A stretch of 64,000 bases of DNA from Crambe crambe (taxonomy: Eukaryota > Porifera > Demospongiae > Poecilosclerida > Crambeidae). The translations under genes and the position numbers were made by a program. Below are positions 10,306-21,103 of the stretch, in pieces (position 1 is the first letter of the stretch; each line of letters begins with the position of its first letter). Location of the stretch: positions 3,620,501 through 3,684,500 of the forward strand of contig OZ004598.1 in NCBI GenBank assembly GCA_963924555.1, written 5' to 3'. The notes under the pieces were generated by a model, which had not been told where the DNA came from, did no database searches, and was given only the letters and a program-made list of their open reading frames with translations.

Positions 10306-12346
10306 CTAGTACTTTGCATAATAAAGGGCACACAAGTTTCTCAATGATGGTAGTATCTTGGGGATGAAGAGAAAAACTTGGCACAAAAGTACTGTCAAGA
10401 TATGACCGATATTAATGACAATATTGCTTCTCCAGCTGTTGTTACCACTACTAAAATCGAAAAGCATCCAATAAGCAAGGGTTAACGTGACCACAAATAT
10501 CATGATGAAAATCAAGGCGTTCACACTCTTGGTGTCACGAAAGTGCTTTCTTCGTATCTTCCTGCTTTTAATTGCGACGAGAGCAACTAACAGCATGAGG
10601 AGTAGTATGTACACTAGTAATGAAATTTGAGTCACCCTGGCAGCCTTGTCCTGTTTCAATATATCCGGTCTTCACTTCGTATATAGCCTGCAGGCGATAT
10701 GAGCCAAGTGATGAGAACACTATGAGTATTAGAATATTTGGAGATAGAATTAGCAGGACAAAGAGTAGCAGTGATAAATCGGAAGAGAGTTTGCTTGCTT
10801 TTCCGAAGGTGTTGAATATGTGATATATTCGTAGCATTTTGACGAGCAGTGTTGCAAATATCAAGGGTATGGGGAAACCGATTCCACTAAGCCAGAGAAT
10901 TGGGATGCAAATATTGGCATACATGGCATCGTGCTCGAAGTTGGACTCTATTAAAATGAGAATTAGGAAGAAGAGAAGGAGATAGCACCCGATAAATATC
11001 AGAATACTCAGAGGGACGCTTGTTGCCTTGATTTCTGGACAATTTCGGTAGTACAAGTACATGACTAATATGATAGTGACGAAGATTACCATAATGGATA
11101 CTTCTGTAGTGACATACCATATTGGTAGTTGTGGCCTCTTTGTGAGCAATGGAGAATCATCGGGAATTGTACCCAAAAGCAATGTTTTATCAATGATCTC
11201 TAGTGTGAAGGAATTCCTATGATAATATGCAATCAAGTTTTCTCTGTTGTTTTTCATTTGAGTTATTTTGATGTTCCTTTCAACTTGATTATTAGTAAAT
11301 TTTATCCTTCCAGTGGCACCTAAGAAATCTGTTTGGAGGGTATTTTTAATAATGTCTGCAGAGAAATTACTCGCCACAGCATTGACAACTGTATGAACTG
11401 CATCACGTAATATTTTAAACTGTGTTGAGTCCGAAAAACGTCCTTTTTCTCTACATGCCTCACTTGAAGATTCATGACTTGAATTTGTCGTTAAGTCCTG
11501 ATTGATGAAAATCACACCCTCGAATGGTTTTGATCCAAGGGAGTGTGTGCTATTGCACTGTAGCAGTTCATGCCTGTGAATGCTATGAGCTATCCAAGCA
11601 TACTCTGGCCATGTGAGGTGGTTCAAATGTGCTGTGTGAAGAATCTGATATGTTTTATAGCAGTTTGCAGACAAGAAAATTACTTTTGTGTTCAGAGATA
11701 TTATATGCTTGACTAATTCATCGATATTTTCTGTCTCGCCAACATCTAAGTAAGGATATATGGTTAGATTGTTTTCCTTTTTCAGTAAAAAAATCGTGGT
11801 TTCAGAGAAGTAAGTGTCAGAATCATCACTAATGACTCCCATTCTTGACCAGTTTAATCGTTTTGAAAGTTGAAGGAAGGCATCAACTATCACAGTTGAA
11901 GAAGAGTACATATAGAAAACACCAGTAGATGTAGAAGATACCAAAGATCCATAAATAAGTGGAATTGTGATATTCATATGAGATAGAAGTGCTGATATTA
12001 TTCCACTATCGATGTGATATCTTGTAGTTATAACTCCAGCTAGATTATCATGCAGTGGTTGAAGTGAATCGTAGAAGAGTTGTACATTTTGGATGAAAGC
12101 TTGGAGTAAGCAGTGTCCATTAATGGGGTGGCACCAACTGCTGTTGATCTTGATGGGGTGAATACTGTATCCTGATGAGTTGTAAGCACAGTTGAAGTAA
12201 GTGATCACTTCCTGTGAAACACTTCTCTCAGGCCTTTCTAGACTCGATACTTCGGTGAGGAGGTAAATTTCTTTGCTCAGAGCTGTATCCACACCACATA
12301 AACACAATGGTAGAACAACACTAAGAAAAAAGCTTGCAGCTGCCAT
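10306..12346 (-). pseudogene. R1: GABA-B-like class C receptor, frameshifted
   Basis: Intronless. Frame one (12346 down to about 10630) has a signal peptide, a bilobed Venus-flytrap ectodomain and the first membrane helices. It includes the family motifs FYMYSSSTVIVDAFLQL, LNWSRMGVISDDSDTYFS and HLTWPEYAWIAHS, then KATSVPLSILIFIGCYLL and ATLLVKMLRIYHIF. After the conserved extracellular-loop sequence GQGCQGD the frame breaks at about 10614-10630. Aligned with R2, about 11 nt are missing. The rest (SLLVYILLLM to the C-terminus at 10306) continues in the next frame with IKSRKIRRKHFRDTKSVNALIF. As it stands, a truncated receptor of 592 aa lacking the last helices would be made. I infer a young pseudogene; an assembly error at this spot is the alternative. 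Confidence 0.8.
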
Positions 12347-13888
12347 CAGCCCTAGCTATATTACTACTGACTATTATACTCGATATGATCAGCTAGGCTA
12401 AATGGAAAAAGAGGTTCCAAAGCTTTAAAGTAGTCCGAGCAGCAAGAAAAGACTTTGACTATCTCAAAAAGTAAACCAAAATCATTAATTATCATGAATA
12501 CTGACTTTTATGAGGTATAAGTGATGGACAGTAGACAAACATGTTTATAGTAACCTTATGACATTAATACTACATGAACTTAACAATCGTGATAAGATAC
12601 TAGATGATAAACAATTATGGTAACCATGACAAAAACTTAATGATAATGTGAACATAATAATGATCCTTCATAAGCATGCATGTCATAATATCATATTATT
12701 CATATACCTTATGTATAAGAGCATGATTGCTCATGCTACATGTCAAAATGGTGCTTTATTAGCTATTAATAATATTAATAATTTTTGTAATTATTAATTT
12801 CCTTGTATTTCATGTAGCTATAGTGAAAGGAATATTAAGTGTAGTACGATTTGTACATGACGCATGAGTTGTCAATTGTTCATAGTTGTAGTGATTATAA
12901 ATTGGACACTTTAGCAGCTTATTGAAACTTATTGCTCATGCACTAGCAATGCTTGTTGCTTTCAGTATGTGTTTCACACTGTTTACCAGGTAGAGCAGTG
13001 GCTCACCAGATTGTTATGATAGCAATACAGTAGGAGATCCCCTTGCAATAGTTCTGCTCTAGCTCAATTTGACTTAGAGGGGGAAAAAAAATTGCCCAGC
13101 TCTGACCATTTTGCACTCACATCACTTTTTTACCATTTCATTCTTGTGGGGGTGGTTTGGGGGTAGAGTTTAGTGGAATATTCATCCCCTGGGATGGAAC
13201 CTACTATTATAGCTATAGCTAGCTTACTCCATGGTAAACTTTGCATTGGTATTGATTTAAAAGTGGTAGTGTTCTTACCTTTTGGGCACAGCCATATAGG
13301 CGGTGTATGTAACTATCATGATGTATGGTTTCCTACTCTGTTATCACAACATAATAATTATAAACTACTCAGTGACTTAATTATAGGCAGTATCATGGTA
13401 GCTATCATGAATGGATCTTCTGGCAGGGCTCACGGCAATACTCTATTATTGTCTGGACATGATTATCTAATAGCAGTTTTGAAGTAGTGGTCGGACAAAG
13501 TGGAAATTGACCGGCAAATGTCCTGTGTCTGACTGACTGGTTATTGTGACTACTTTGTTATCATGGAATAATTATAAACTATATACATGTACAGTGACCT
13601 TTGAACTGTGGCATGAAAAGTTGATCAGACAAAGGGGAAATTGACCAGAAAATGTCCTGTGACTGACTGGTTGATTCTGGTTTCCTACTTCGTTATCATG
13701 GATCAATTATAAACTGCGTACATGTACAGTGACCTTTGAACTGTGGCATATGAACGTCATTGTACTGACACACGATTCACAAAATAGAGCAAATAATAAA
13801 GTCTAAACTATAAAAATAGATATGACCTTGATTAAGTTGTGCAAAATGGTAAAAAATACTTTTAGCTGTGATGTTGTGATGAATGTGG
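12347..13888. other. R1-R2 intergenic region with tandem repeat
   Basis: No gene seen. A unit of about 130 bp (GGACAAAG...CAGTGACCTTTGAACTGTGGCAT) is present twice in tandem at 13490-13755. A weaker third copy lies downstream of R1 at 9974. The 104-codon frame at 13173-13487 has no family resemblance. Confidence 0.5.
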
Positions 13889-15982
13889 TTACTTCCCAAA
13901 GGAGTAAACTTTCAGCAGTAATTTCTTTCTTACCAACGGCAAAATCTTGGGAACGAACAAGAAGAATTGGCACAACAGTACGGTTGGGACATGACCAATG
14001 TGAAGAATAAGGTCGCCTTCCCAGCCGTCAGCATCATTGGTGTACAAAAACAAAAGCCAGTATGACAGTGTGAGTGTAACTACCAATATCATTACGAAAA
14101 TCAAAGCGTTGACTTTTTTGGTGTCTCGAAACTCTTTCATTCGTATTTTTCTGGTTTTTGTTGCTACTAGCGCCACCACAGACATGAGAAATAGTAGATA
14201 TACCATCAATAATCCAAGGAAAGCAGTAATGTCACCTTCACAGGTCTGTCCTATTTCTACGTAACCCGTTTTGATGATTCGTATTTGTTTTAAGGAGTAC
14301 GAACTGATCGACGAAAATAAAACAAGCAAAAAAAGATTCGGAGAAAGGATCAGCAGAACGAAAAGTGCTAATACTGAATCTGACGAGAGTTTGCTTATCT
14401 TTTTGAATGAATTGAAAATGTGGTATATTCGTAGCATTTTGACGAGCAGTGTGGCAAATATCAGAGGGGTAGGGAGGCCAATTCCACTCAGCCATATTAA
14501 AATATGGCATATGCCAGCATTGTAGCTTTCGTTTGCACTATCAAAGTTGTGATTCAACCTTGCTATGGTGAGAAAGACCAAGAATAGCACAATGAGGTAG
14601 CATCCTGTGAATATCAGTAAACTCAACAACACACTGCTAGCTTTCACTTCAGCGTGATTTCGGTAGTACAAGTATAGAGTTAAAATGATTGTAACAAAGA
14701 TGAAAGTTGTAGTGATGTTTGCTGTAGCAAACCAAAGTGGTAGTCGTAACCTTCTGACAAGTGGTATATCATCATCGGGTATAGCACCATTCTCTGAATT
14801 CATTATTAATGTGCTTGTATTGGTATCATAGTATGCTTGCAACATCTCTGTGTTATCCTTAACCTGGGTAATCCTTACACTTCTCTTCACTTCCTGATCA
14901 GTAAATCTGATCCTTCCGGTTAGACCCATAAAGTCAACTTGTAAGATGTTACTACTGTTTGTATCAGCCAAAAAAGTAATGACATTAATAGCATCATGCA
15001 GAATGTTGAAATGTGTAGAACTAGGGAACAATGTTCTTTCTTTGCAGGATACCATGTCTTTATCATGTGTATAATCTTGATTATCGTGTGTATAATCCTG
15101 ATTGATGAACAGAACTCCCTCAAGGAACTGTTGACTGGATGTTTTATTGCAATTGCATCGTAGCACCTCGCACCTCTGAGTACTGTGGACTATCCAAGCG
15201 TACTCTGGCCATGTGAGGTGGTTCAGGTGTGCTGTGTGAAGTATTTGACTGGCTTTATAGCAGCCCACAGATAGGAGTATGATCTTTGTGCTGAAATACT
15301 GAATGTGTTTGATCAAGCGATTGAAATCATTGTTGAAAATTGAGTATTCTACATATGGAGAAATGTCTACATCCTGTCCCTTTGCCTCCTTAAGTAGTAA
15401 ATTTGTTGTCTTCGAGAAGTAATTGTCAAAATTATCGCTGATAACTCCAATTCTTGTCCAGTTGAAGTGTTGTAGGAGGTGAAGAAAGGCATTCACTACG
15501 ACAGATGAAGATGAGGACATGTAGAAAATACCATTGCCAGTAGCAGCTTTTGCTACCAAAGATGTATGCATCAGTGGAATGTCGAGTCCCATATGGGATA
15601 ACAAGGACGATATGATCATATTGTCATAGTGGTATGCAGTTGTTATAATTCCAGCCACATCCTGCGTGCTTGCAATATGCTGAAACGAGCTTTGAAATCT
15701 TTGAACGAATGTATGAAGCAAACAATGCCCACTCTCAACGCTTGGATAGCACTTAGGGGTACTCCCATTAATCTCCAATGGACGAAGTTTGAATTCAGTT
15801 AAGTTGTACATACTATTGAGAGAATAAATGTCTTCTTTGTCGAGTTGCATGATATCCATCCTGTTGAAAGATGAGCATTCTGAGTCGACAGCTTCCGTCA
15901 TGAGGTAAATTTCTTTTAATGACTGAATTTTGGTCATGAAGAAGCACAAGCAGATCATAACAAGCAGAGGGAAGGCCATCAT
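13889..15982 (-). CDS. R2: GABA-B-like class C receptor, intact
   Basis: A single uninterrupted 697-aa frame. The first Met precedes a signal peptide (about residues 1-21, MMAFPLLVMICLCFFMTKIQ). A Venus-flytrap ligand-binding domain follows (about 25-410), and seven membrane helices (about 425-685). There is no cysteine-rich linker between them, as in GABA-B rather than metabotropic glutamate receptors. Diagnostic stretches are FNWTRIGVISDNFDNYFS, LTWPEYAWIVHS, SSVLLSLLIFTGCYL, FATLLVKMLRIYHIFN, the loop-2 Cys of IGQTCEGD, and KTRKIRMKEFRDTKKVNALIF before helix 6. Expected role: plasma-membrane G-protein-coupled sensing of a small molecule. The ligand cannot be read from the sequence. The C-tail is very short, with no coiled coil for GABA-B-style heterodimer tails. 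Confidence 0.9.
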   Translation of the reverse strand: MMAFPLLVMICLCFFMTKIQSLKEIYLMTEAVDSECSSFNRMDIMQLDKEDIYSLNSMYNLTEFKLRPLEINGSTPKCYPSVESGHCLLHTFVQRFQSSFQHIASTQDVAGIITTAYHYDNMIISSLLSHMGLDIPLMHTSLVAKAATGNGIFYMSSSSSVVVNAFLHLLQHFNWTRIGVISDNFDNYFSKTTNLLLKEAKGQDVDISPYVEYSIFNNDFNRLIKHIQYFSTKIILLSVGCYKASQILHTAHLNHLTWPEYAWIVHSTQRCEVLRCNCNKTSSQQFLEGVLFINQDYTHDNQDYTHDKDMVSCKERTLFPSSTHFNILHDAINVITFLADTNSSNILQVDFMGLTGRIRFTDQEVKRSVRITQVKDNTEMLQAYYDTNTSTLIMNSENGAIPDDDIPLVRRLRLPLWFATANITTTFIFVTIILTLYLYYRNHAEVKASSVLLSLLIFTGCYLIVLFLVFLTIARLNHNFDSANESYNAGICHILIWLSGIGLPTPLIFATLLVKMLRIYHIFNSFKKISKLSSDSVLALFVLLILSPNLFLLVLFSSISSYSLKQIRIIKTGYVEIGQTCEGDITAFLGLLMVYLLFLMSVVALVATKTRKIRMKEFRDTKKVNALIFVMILVVTLTLSYWLLFLYTNDADGWEGDLILHIGHVPTVLLCQFFLFVPKILPLVRKKLLLKVYSFGK

Positions 15983-16706
15983 GAACTTGAAGTTGCTACT
16001 CCTTTATTGCTGTAACAAAACAAAGATGCAACTTATGTTCATGATTATTTTTGTTCGTTAATTGATTGGAAACCACAACTTGCTATTTCATAAATTGAAT
16101 GTGACTGAGTCATGATAGTTGGTCTCAAGTGGAAATTATGCTAATGATTATTGATCAACTGACAGCTTTGTTAACATTCAGTTATGTGCATGTGTACAGA
16201 TTGTGAAACTCTCATGATAAAACTTTTTCTTTAGCTCGTCTTCTTGCTGTCTATGTGTGTGGTGTCTGTATAAGTGTAGTCTTTACACAAACACATTGTG
16301 GAAAGCATTGTATCGTAAATATCATGTTATTTTAGATATCATGTTATTTTTAAATATAAGGTCTGTTGTTACTACTCTCAGCTAGCTGTATATGCATTGG
16401 AATCCCCTGAGGAAGGCCTGAGCACCAGGCCGAAACGTCGGATGTGAAAAGAATTTTTAAGCTAGTATCTAGGGAAGTTTTACATAAAATATTATAAGGT
16501 CTCTCTGCATTCATGTGGCACCTAGCTATATACGACTTGACTGGTATGGAATATAAATATATATCACCTTATAAAAACTATCAACACATACATAGTAATA
16601 GAAGCTGAAATAGAGCCTCATAATCAGAACCAGCTCATTATGTAATTAGTATCTACTGATCTTTGAGTTACGAACATAAATTAATGTTATACAATTATAT
16701 CAACTT
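15983..16706. other. R2-R3 intergenic region
   Basis: No gene seen. Contains the hammerhead-like core listed separately at 16407-16435. Confidence 0.5.
16407..16435 (+). ncRNA. Hammerhead-ribozyme-like core
   Basis: CTGAGGA is followed by a hairpin (AGGCCTG / CAGGCC around AGCAC) and then GAAA. This is the order CUGANGA, stem II, GAAA of the hammerhead catalytic core. Stems I and III and the cleavage site were not found with confidence, so this is a partial match only. Such cores are known in Penelope-like and retrozyme elements. Confidence 0.3.
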
Positions 16707-18827
16707 TTATTTGTGGTAGGTGATATAAAGACTGTTGATGCTTCTTTTCAACGGAGGGAAAATTTTGGGAATGAACAAAAAGACTTGACATGATGCCACA
16801 ATCAAAACATGACCAATATGAAGGACAGCATCACCTTTCCATCTGCTTTGATCACTGGTGATATCGAATAACAGCCAATATGAAAGTGTTAGTGTAACTA
16901 ACAATATCATAACAAAGATTAGTGCATTGACAGTTTTTGTTTCTCGGAATTCCTTTATTCGTATTCTTCTGGTTTTTATGGCAATTAAAGCGACAATGAA
17001 CATAAGAAGCAGCAGATACGTCACAAGCAGTCCGACAAAGATAAAAAAATCTGACTCTCCAACACATGTTTGTTTAGATTCAATGTAACCATTTTTGACA
17101 CTGCGTGTAGTTTGTAAAGAGTACGAACTTAGTGATGAAAACAGAACCAGAATGAAAATATTTGGAGATAAAATTAGCAGGATAAAAAAAATTAGTGCAC
17201 AGTCCATGGATAATCTTGTAACCTTTCCCAGTAAATTGAAAATATGATAAATCCTGAGCATCTTGACAAATAAAGTTGCAAATATTAAAAGGAGAGGAAG
17301 CCCTAGTCCACTAAGCCACACTAACATTGTGCAAATATGGAAATCTTTGGTTATGTTGCGTACCTCGGCCTCTATAGTGAGAATAATCAGGAAGAACAAA
17401 AGAAAGTAGCATCCAGTGAATATTAGCATACTCAGAGGTACACTGGTGGCTTTGATTTCGGGTTCATTTCGATAATACAAGTACAGAAAGCAGATAACCG
17501 TTACAAGGATTAAGCTTATGGCAATCTCTGTAGTAGTGAACCAAATTGGTATGTTGGATTCTCTAATCAAGGGTAAAGTCCCATCAGGAATAGCTCCTTG
17601 AAAGAAACTATCACTGTGTTGAAATGTATTTGAAGAACTGTCGAAAAACGCTCGTATTATTTCTGTATTATTCTTCATCTGGGTCACAATTACTTTTCTA
17701 GGTACTTGATTATTAACGAATGAAATTCTTCCGGTGACACCTGAAAAATTTGTCTGAGCGATACCTTTAATGACATCTCTATACATTGCAGCCATGGCTA
17801 CAGTATTGATAGCATCTGACAATACATCAATTTTTGTTAAAGTTGGGAATGGTGCAGTTCCTGACCCACATGTCTCGTGTGAATTATAAATTTTGGTGAA
17901 ATCTTGATTAATAAAGATGACTCCATTTAACAGTTGTGAAGTGGTGGGAGAAGTGTAATTCCAATCACATGTACATTGCAACATTTCATGACCTTGTATA
18001 CTATGAATTATCCAAGCATATTTCGGCCATGTGAGGTGGTGCATGTATGCCGTATTAAGAATCTGATAGGCTCTGTGACAGTCCATAGATAAGAATATAA
18101 TTTTTATATTTAAAACTGATAAATGCTGTACTAAGTAAGTAAAGTTCAGGTCGTCCTTTTCTGGTTCAAAGTATAGAGATATGGTGATATTTCTGTTTTT
18201 TGCTTCCTTTTGTAGAAATTGAGTTGTCTCTGAGAAATAGGTGTGGAATTTATCGCTGACAATGCCTATTCTTGTCCAGTTGAATTGCTTCAATAGATGG
18301 AGGAAGGCATCAACTATCACAAATGAAGATGACGACATGTAGAAAATCCCCTGATTAGCAGCTGCAGGTGTTGTGTTGGATACTGAAGATGCATAGATCA
18401 GTGGGATGGTGGCATTCGTATAGCGAGATAACAAGGATGATGTTATTTCACTCTCCATGTGATATTCTGTAGTTATGATGCCAGCTGTATTAAATTTTGT
18501 AAATGACTCATCAGAGCTTTGAAATACTGACATATTATTTTGAAAGAACGTTTGAAAGAATGTCTGAAGAAGACAATACCCACTTTCTGAAGTACTTTGA
18601 CAACTGGTTTCATTCATCACTATGAGACTAAGATTATGATTCAGTGGATAGTGAAGACAGTTGAGATAAGTAAGTACATCTTGTTTGAAATCGGAAATAT
18701 CCGTCTTGCTTCGAGCTAAGCATTCCGATGCTGCTGGCATTCTCATCAGAAGATGGATATCTTTGATGGATTGAGTTGTAGTGATAGACAAGCATAGAAG
18801 CATAGCAACCAACAAAGTGTAGGCCAT
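16707..18827 (-). CDS. R3: GABA-B-like class C receptor, intact
   Basis: A single 706-aa frame. Signal peptide MAYTLLVAMLLCLSITTTQS, a Venus-flytrap ectodomain (about 22-420) with many N-glycosylation sequons, then seven membrane helices (about 435-700). Conserved landmarks: FNWTRIGIVSDKFHTYFS, LTWPKYAWIIHS, KATSVPLSMLIFTGCYFLL, FATLFVKMLRIYHIFN, ESKQTCVGE in extracellular loop 2, KTRRIRIKEFRETKTVNALIF in loop 3. It lies in the same orientation as R1 and R2. In the first-helix region it is nearer to R1 (PEIKATSVPLS). Predicted plasma-membrane chemoreceptor; ligand unknown. Intronless, as are all family members here, which suggests founding by retroposition followed by tandem duplication (inference). 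Confidence 0.9.
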   Translation of the reverse strand: MAYTLLVAMLLCLSITTTQSIKDIHLLMRMPAASECLARSKTDISDFKQDVLTYLNCLHYPLNHNLSLIVMNETSCQSTSESGYCLLQTFFQTFFQNNMSVFQSSDESFTKFNTAGIITTEYHMESEITSSLLSRYTNATIPLIYASSVSNTTPAAANQGIFYMSSSSFVIVDAFLHLLKQFNWTRIGIVSDKFHTYFSETTQFLQKEAKNRNITISLYFEPEKDDLNFTYLVQHLSVLNIKIIFLSMDCHRAYQILNTAYMHHLTWPKYAWIIHSIQGHEMLQCTCDWNYTSPTTSQLLNGVIFINQDFTKIYNSHETCGSGTAPFPTLTKIDVLSDAINTVAMAAMYRDVIKGIAQTNFSGVTGRISFVNNQVPRKVIVTQMKNNTEIIRAFFDSSSNTFQHSDSFFQGAIPDGTLPLIRESNIPIWFTTTEIAISLILVTVICFLYLYYRNEPEIKATSVPLSMLIFTGCYFLLFFLIILTIEAEVRNITKDFHICTMLVWLSGLGLPLLLIFATLFVKMLRIYHIFNLLGKVTRLSMDCALIFFILLILSPNIFILVLFSSLSSYSLQTTRSVKNGYIESKQTCVGESDFFIFVGLLVTYLLLLMFIVALIAIKTRRIRIKEFRETKTVNALIFVMILLVTLTLSYWLLFDITSDQSRWKGDAVLHIGHVLIVASCQVFLFIPKIFPPLKRSINSLYITYHK

Positions 18828-19518
18828 TTTGAAAGTGATGGCTTCAATAGTTTATTATACATTCACTTTCTTGCTACTTAGAGAAGTGTCGATTGAAGCA
18901 AGGAATTGGTAGTTTTATAGCAGAGATCAGCAATTTATTTTTCAATTCTGTTAATGTATGAATTGATTATTGTAATACCCTAGTGTATCAGAGTGTACTA
19001 ATAACATTCACTGTCTTGTTCAACAACTAAATTAACATAAGAACGTTTCTGTGTGCATTTTTTTGTATCACCCTGATGAAGGCTAGAGTATTCTGGTTGA
19101 AATGTCAGTGGTTTGTTCCATAAAGCTAAGAAGTAATTGTATACTGAAACCAACTATAGAGAATGCTAGTTAAACTATTAGTCTGTAATAGCACACATAG
19201 ACAATCTCTTCCCTTGTTTCTTTATTTTTTTGTACACTGTTTTTCGTTATCCCTACGTCAAATATTTTCCCCCTTAGCTACTTGTCAGAGAGTGTGGTAG
19301 CACTCTCTATGTAGGGTTAGTCATAACCACATATTGTGCTTTTACCATTCACAGTTTTCCTCCAAAATATCAAACGACTTTTCATTATAAACGATACAAT
19401 GTCAGCCATTTTAAAATTAAAATGACATCATTTGCACGCGCGTCAGTCACGATCACATGCGCGCCTGATGCGCACGCGGTGAAGATAATTATACAGTAAT
19501 ATAAAAAGTAAACAAACA
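18828..19518. other. R3 upstream region
   Basis: No gene seen. R3 has a possible TATA-like element, TATAATAAA on the minus strand, within about 40 bp of its ATG. A short palindrome, AGAGAGTGCTACCACACTCTCT on the minus strand, sits near 19289-19310. Confidence 0.4.
19073..19102 (+). ncRNA. Second hammerhead-like core
   Basis: CTGATGA, a hairpin GGCTAG/CTGGTT (with wobble pairs), then GAAA, in the same order and strand as the motif at 16407. Downstream ATGTC resembles ACGTC after the first. The complete ribozyme fold was not established. Confidence 0.3.
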
Positions 19519-19804
19519 AGTGAAAGGGAAAAAAATTATGCTAATTAAAAAGGTCATGTAGGGTTAGTCTGTACTTTTACCTGTAGCAGTTTCTGTGAAC
19601 AGACGTCAAAAACTATGCTACCTTCAATAATAATCCCTACATCACTGTCTAAACTAAGCAGAACACTTTTACACTGACATGAATTAAAGCAGCTTGGTGG
19701 AAGGCAGCATAGTTTTGATGCTTGTTCACAGAAACTGCTATAGGTAAAAGTACAGACTAACCCTACATGGCCTTTTTATTTAGCATAATTTTTTCCCCTT
19801 CATA
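19519..19804. mobile_element. Palindromic MITE
   Basis: The outer about 95 bp on each side are inverted copies, starting near GGGAAAAAAATTATGCTAA and running through AGGGTTAGTCTGTACTTTTACC to CAGTTTCTGTGAACA. About 80 bp of loop lies between. No coding content. Confidence 0.7.
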
Positions 19805-21030
19805 TATCTAGGTCTACACTCCAAAATGCCCCAGGTGTATGTATGTGTCATGCAATAGTAGCACCCTGCACTGTATAATGCCATGCTCCAATTATAATTG
19901 CTTTATTGATTTCTACAGCCTATCTGCATAGTAGGCCTTAGCTTATCTAAGTGGATTGTAGGCTCTAGGCTTATCTAAGTGGATTGTAGGCTCTAGGCTT
20001 ATCTAAGTGCTTTGTGGTAAGCATTACAGCTTTTTGCCTCGGCACTGGAGTTCCGAGGCACAGTGCCGAAGGCAACTATGATGGTACGTATTAATAGCAT
20101 GTGCAAGATGCACGGTACACATCACCGCGTATTGAGCACGTGCATTAGCTAGCTCTCTAGCTAGCTAGCCAACACAACTTCAAGCTCTACTACAGTACTA
20201 AAGACAAACAGACAGGCTCAGGCTCGCAGTCATTACGCAGTAATGCTACACTGTGAAGAGAGTTCTTGGCCGTCTTTGCCAACCATGCAGAGAAGACAGC
20301 AATGAACAAAAACAACAGAGATTGCAATGTACACGAACTAGGTGATTGTTTGAAGTGCCAAAGAGAGAGCCATGTTGAAGGAGAATCTAATCAAAGAATC
20401 CAGTACACATAAGCTTACTTCAATCAAGCTATGTGTGAGAATCATTCAAAACGGCAGTTTAAAAGCATTAAACAGCAAGAATACTAGCTATGCTCACCAG
20501 CGAAATCTATGGAGAGGTGAACCACAAATGAATATCAGCTCTAAAAGCCTATAGAAATAGTTGCTCACTCGCTGTAAAAATTAAGTAATTGTTTTTTTAA
20601 CTATGAAGACATACCATGAATTACCTCTGTGTAGCTTTAAGCAAAACAAGTCCCAATAAAGAAACAAGAGCAATTGTAGATTTCATAACCCCGCGCGAAT
20701 TTTGCATGCCATATAAATTTTGTAGTAGGTACGGAGCAAATTACATACGTTTAATTAGAACTTGTTAGAACTTGTGATTTCTGTTTGGTAATAAGGCGGT
20801 TTGCCAAGTTAGAGGAGCTATATTTGAGAGGTAAGTCTTCTGGAGCATAAAAAGTGATGTTTAGGTGGTTTTTTGAATTTTTTGGCATAATATATATCGA
20901 CACCACGACTGATTGCTTTACCCCTTGCTGTGCATGCACGGGGTAATAACTGAAACCAAAAGGCATGCTCAGTAGTATATTTTACATTATAAAAAAAACT
21001 ACTTATGCTGTACTTCTAGCATACAGGTGG
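19805..21030. other. R4 upstream region with repeats
   Basis: No gene seen. A 29-bp unit (TTATCTAAGTGGATTGTAGG) is repeated three times with drift at about 19933-20010 and is a reversed relative of the repeats at 2150-2210. A hairpin, GCCTCGGCACTG/CAGTGCCGAAGGC, lies at 20035-20072. Confidence 0.5.
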
Positions 21031-21037
21031 ATTTATT

Positions 21038-21103
21038 TATAAAAGGCTTTGCAACTAAAAATTATCTTTCAGCAGATATCAAGTTTGGGTTTCACACTGT
21101 AGA
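21038..21103 (+). promoter_or_regulatory. Proximal promoter of R4 (TATA plus conserved block)
   Basis: TATAAAAGGCTTTGCAA at 21038-21054 is followed by ATTATCTTTCAGCAGATATC about 40 bp before the ATG. The minus-strand block in front of R6 has the same order, TATAAAAAAGGCTTTGCA then ATTATTCAGCAAATATC, at equal spacing. Conservation between the two paralogues outside coding sequence supports a real core promoter. Confidence 0.55.

Noticed and set aside
10614-10630. A very short intron to explain the R1 frame change
   Set aside because: No GT-AG pair of usable length, and alignment with R2 shows missing rather than extra bases.
14037-14525. Plus-strand frames inside R2 and similar ones in R3-R6
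   Set aside because: Shadows of the conserved 7TM coding sequence; they recur in every paralogue at the same place.
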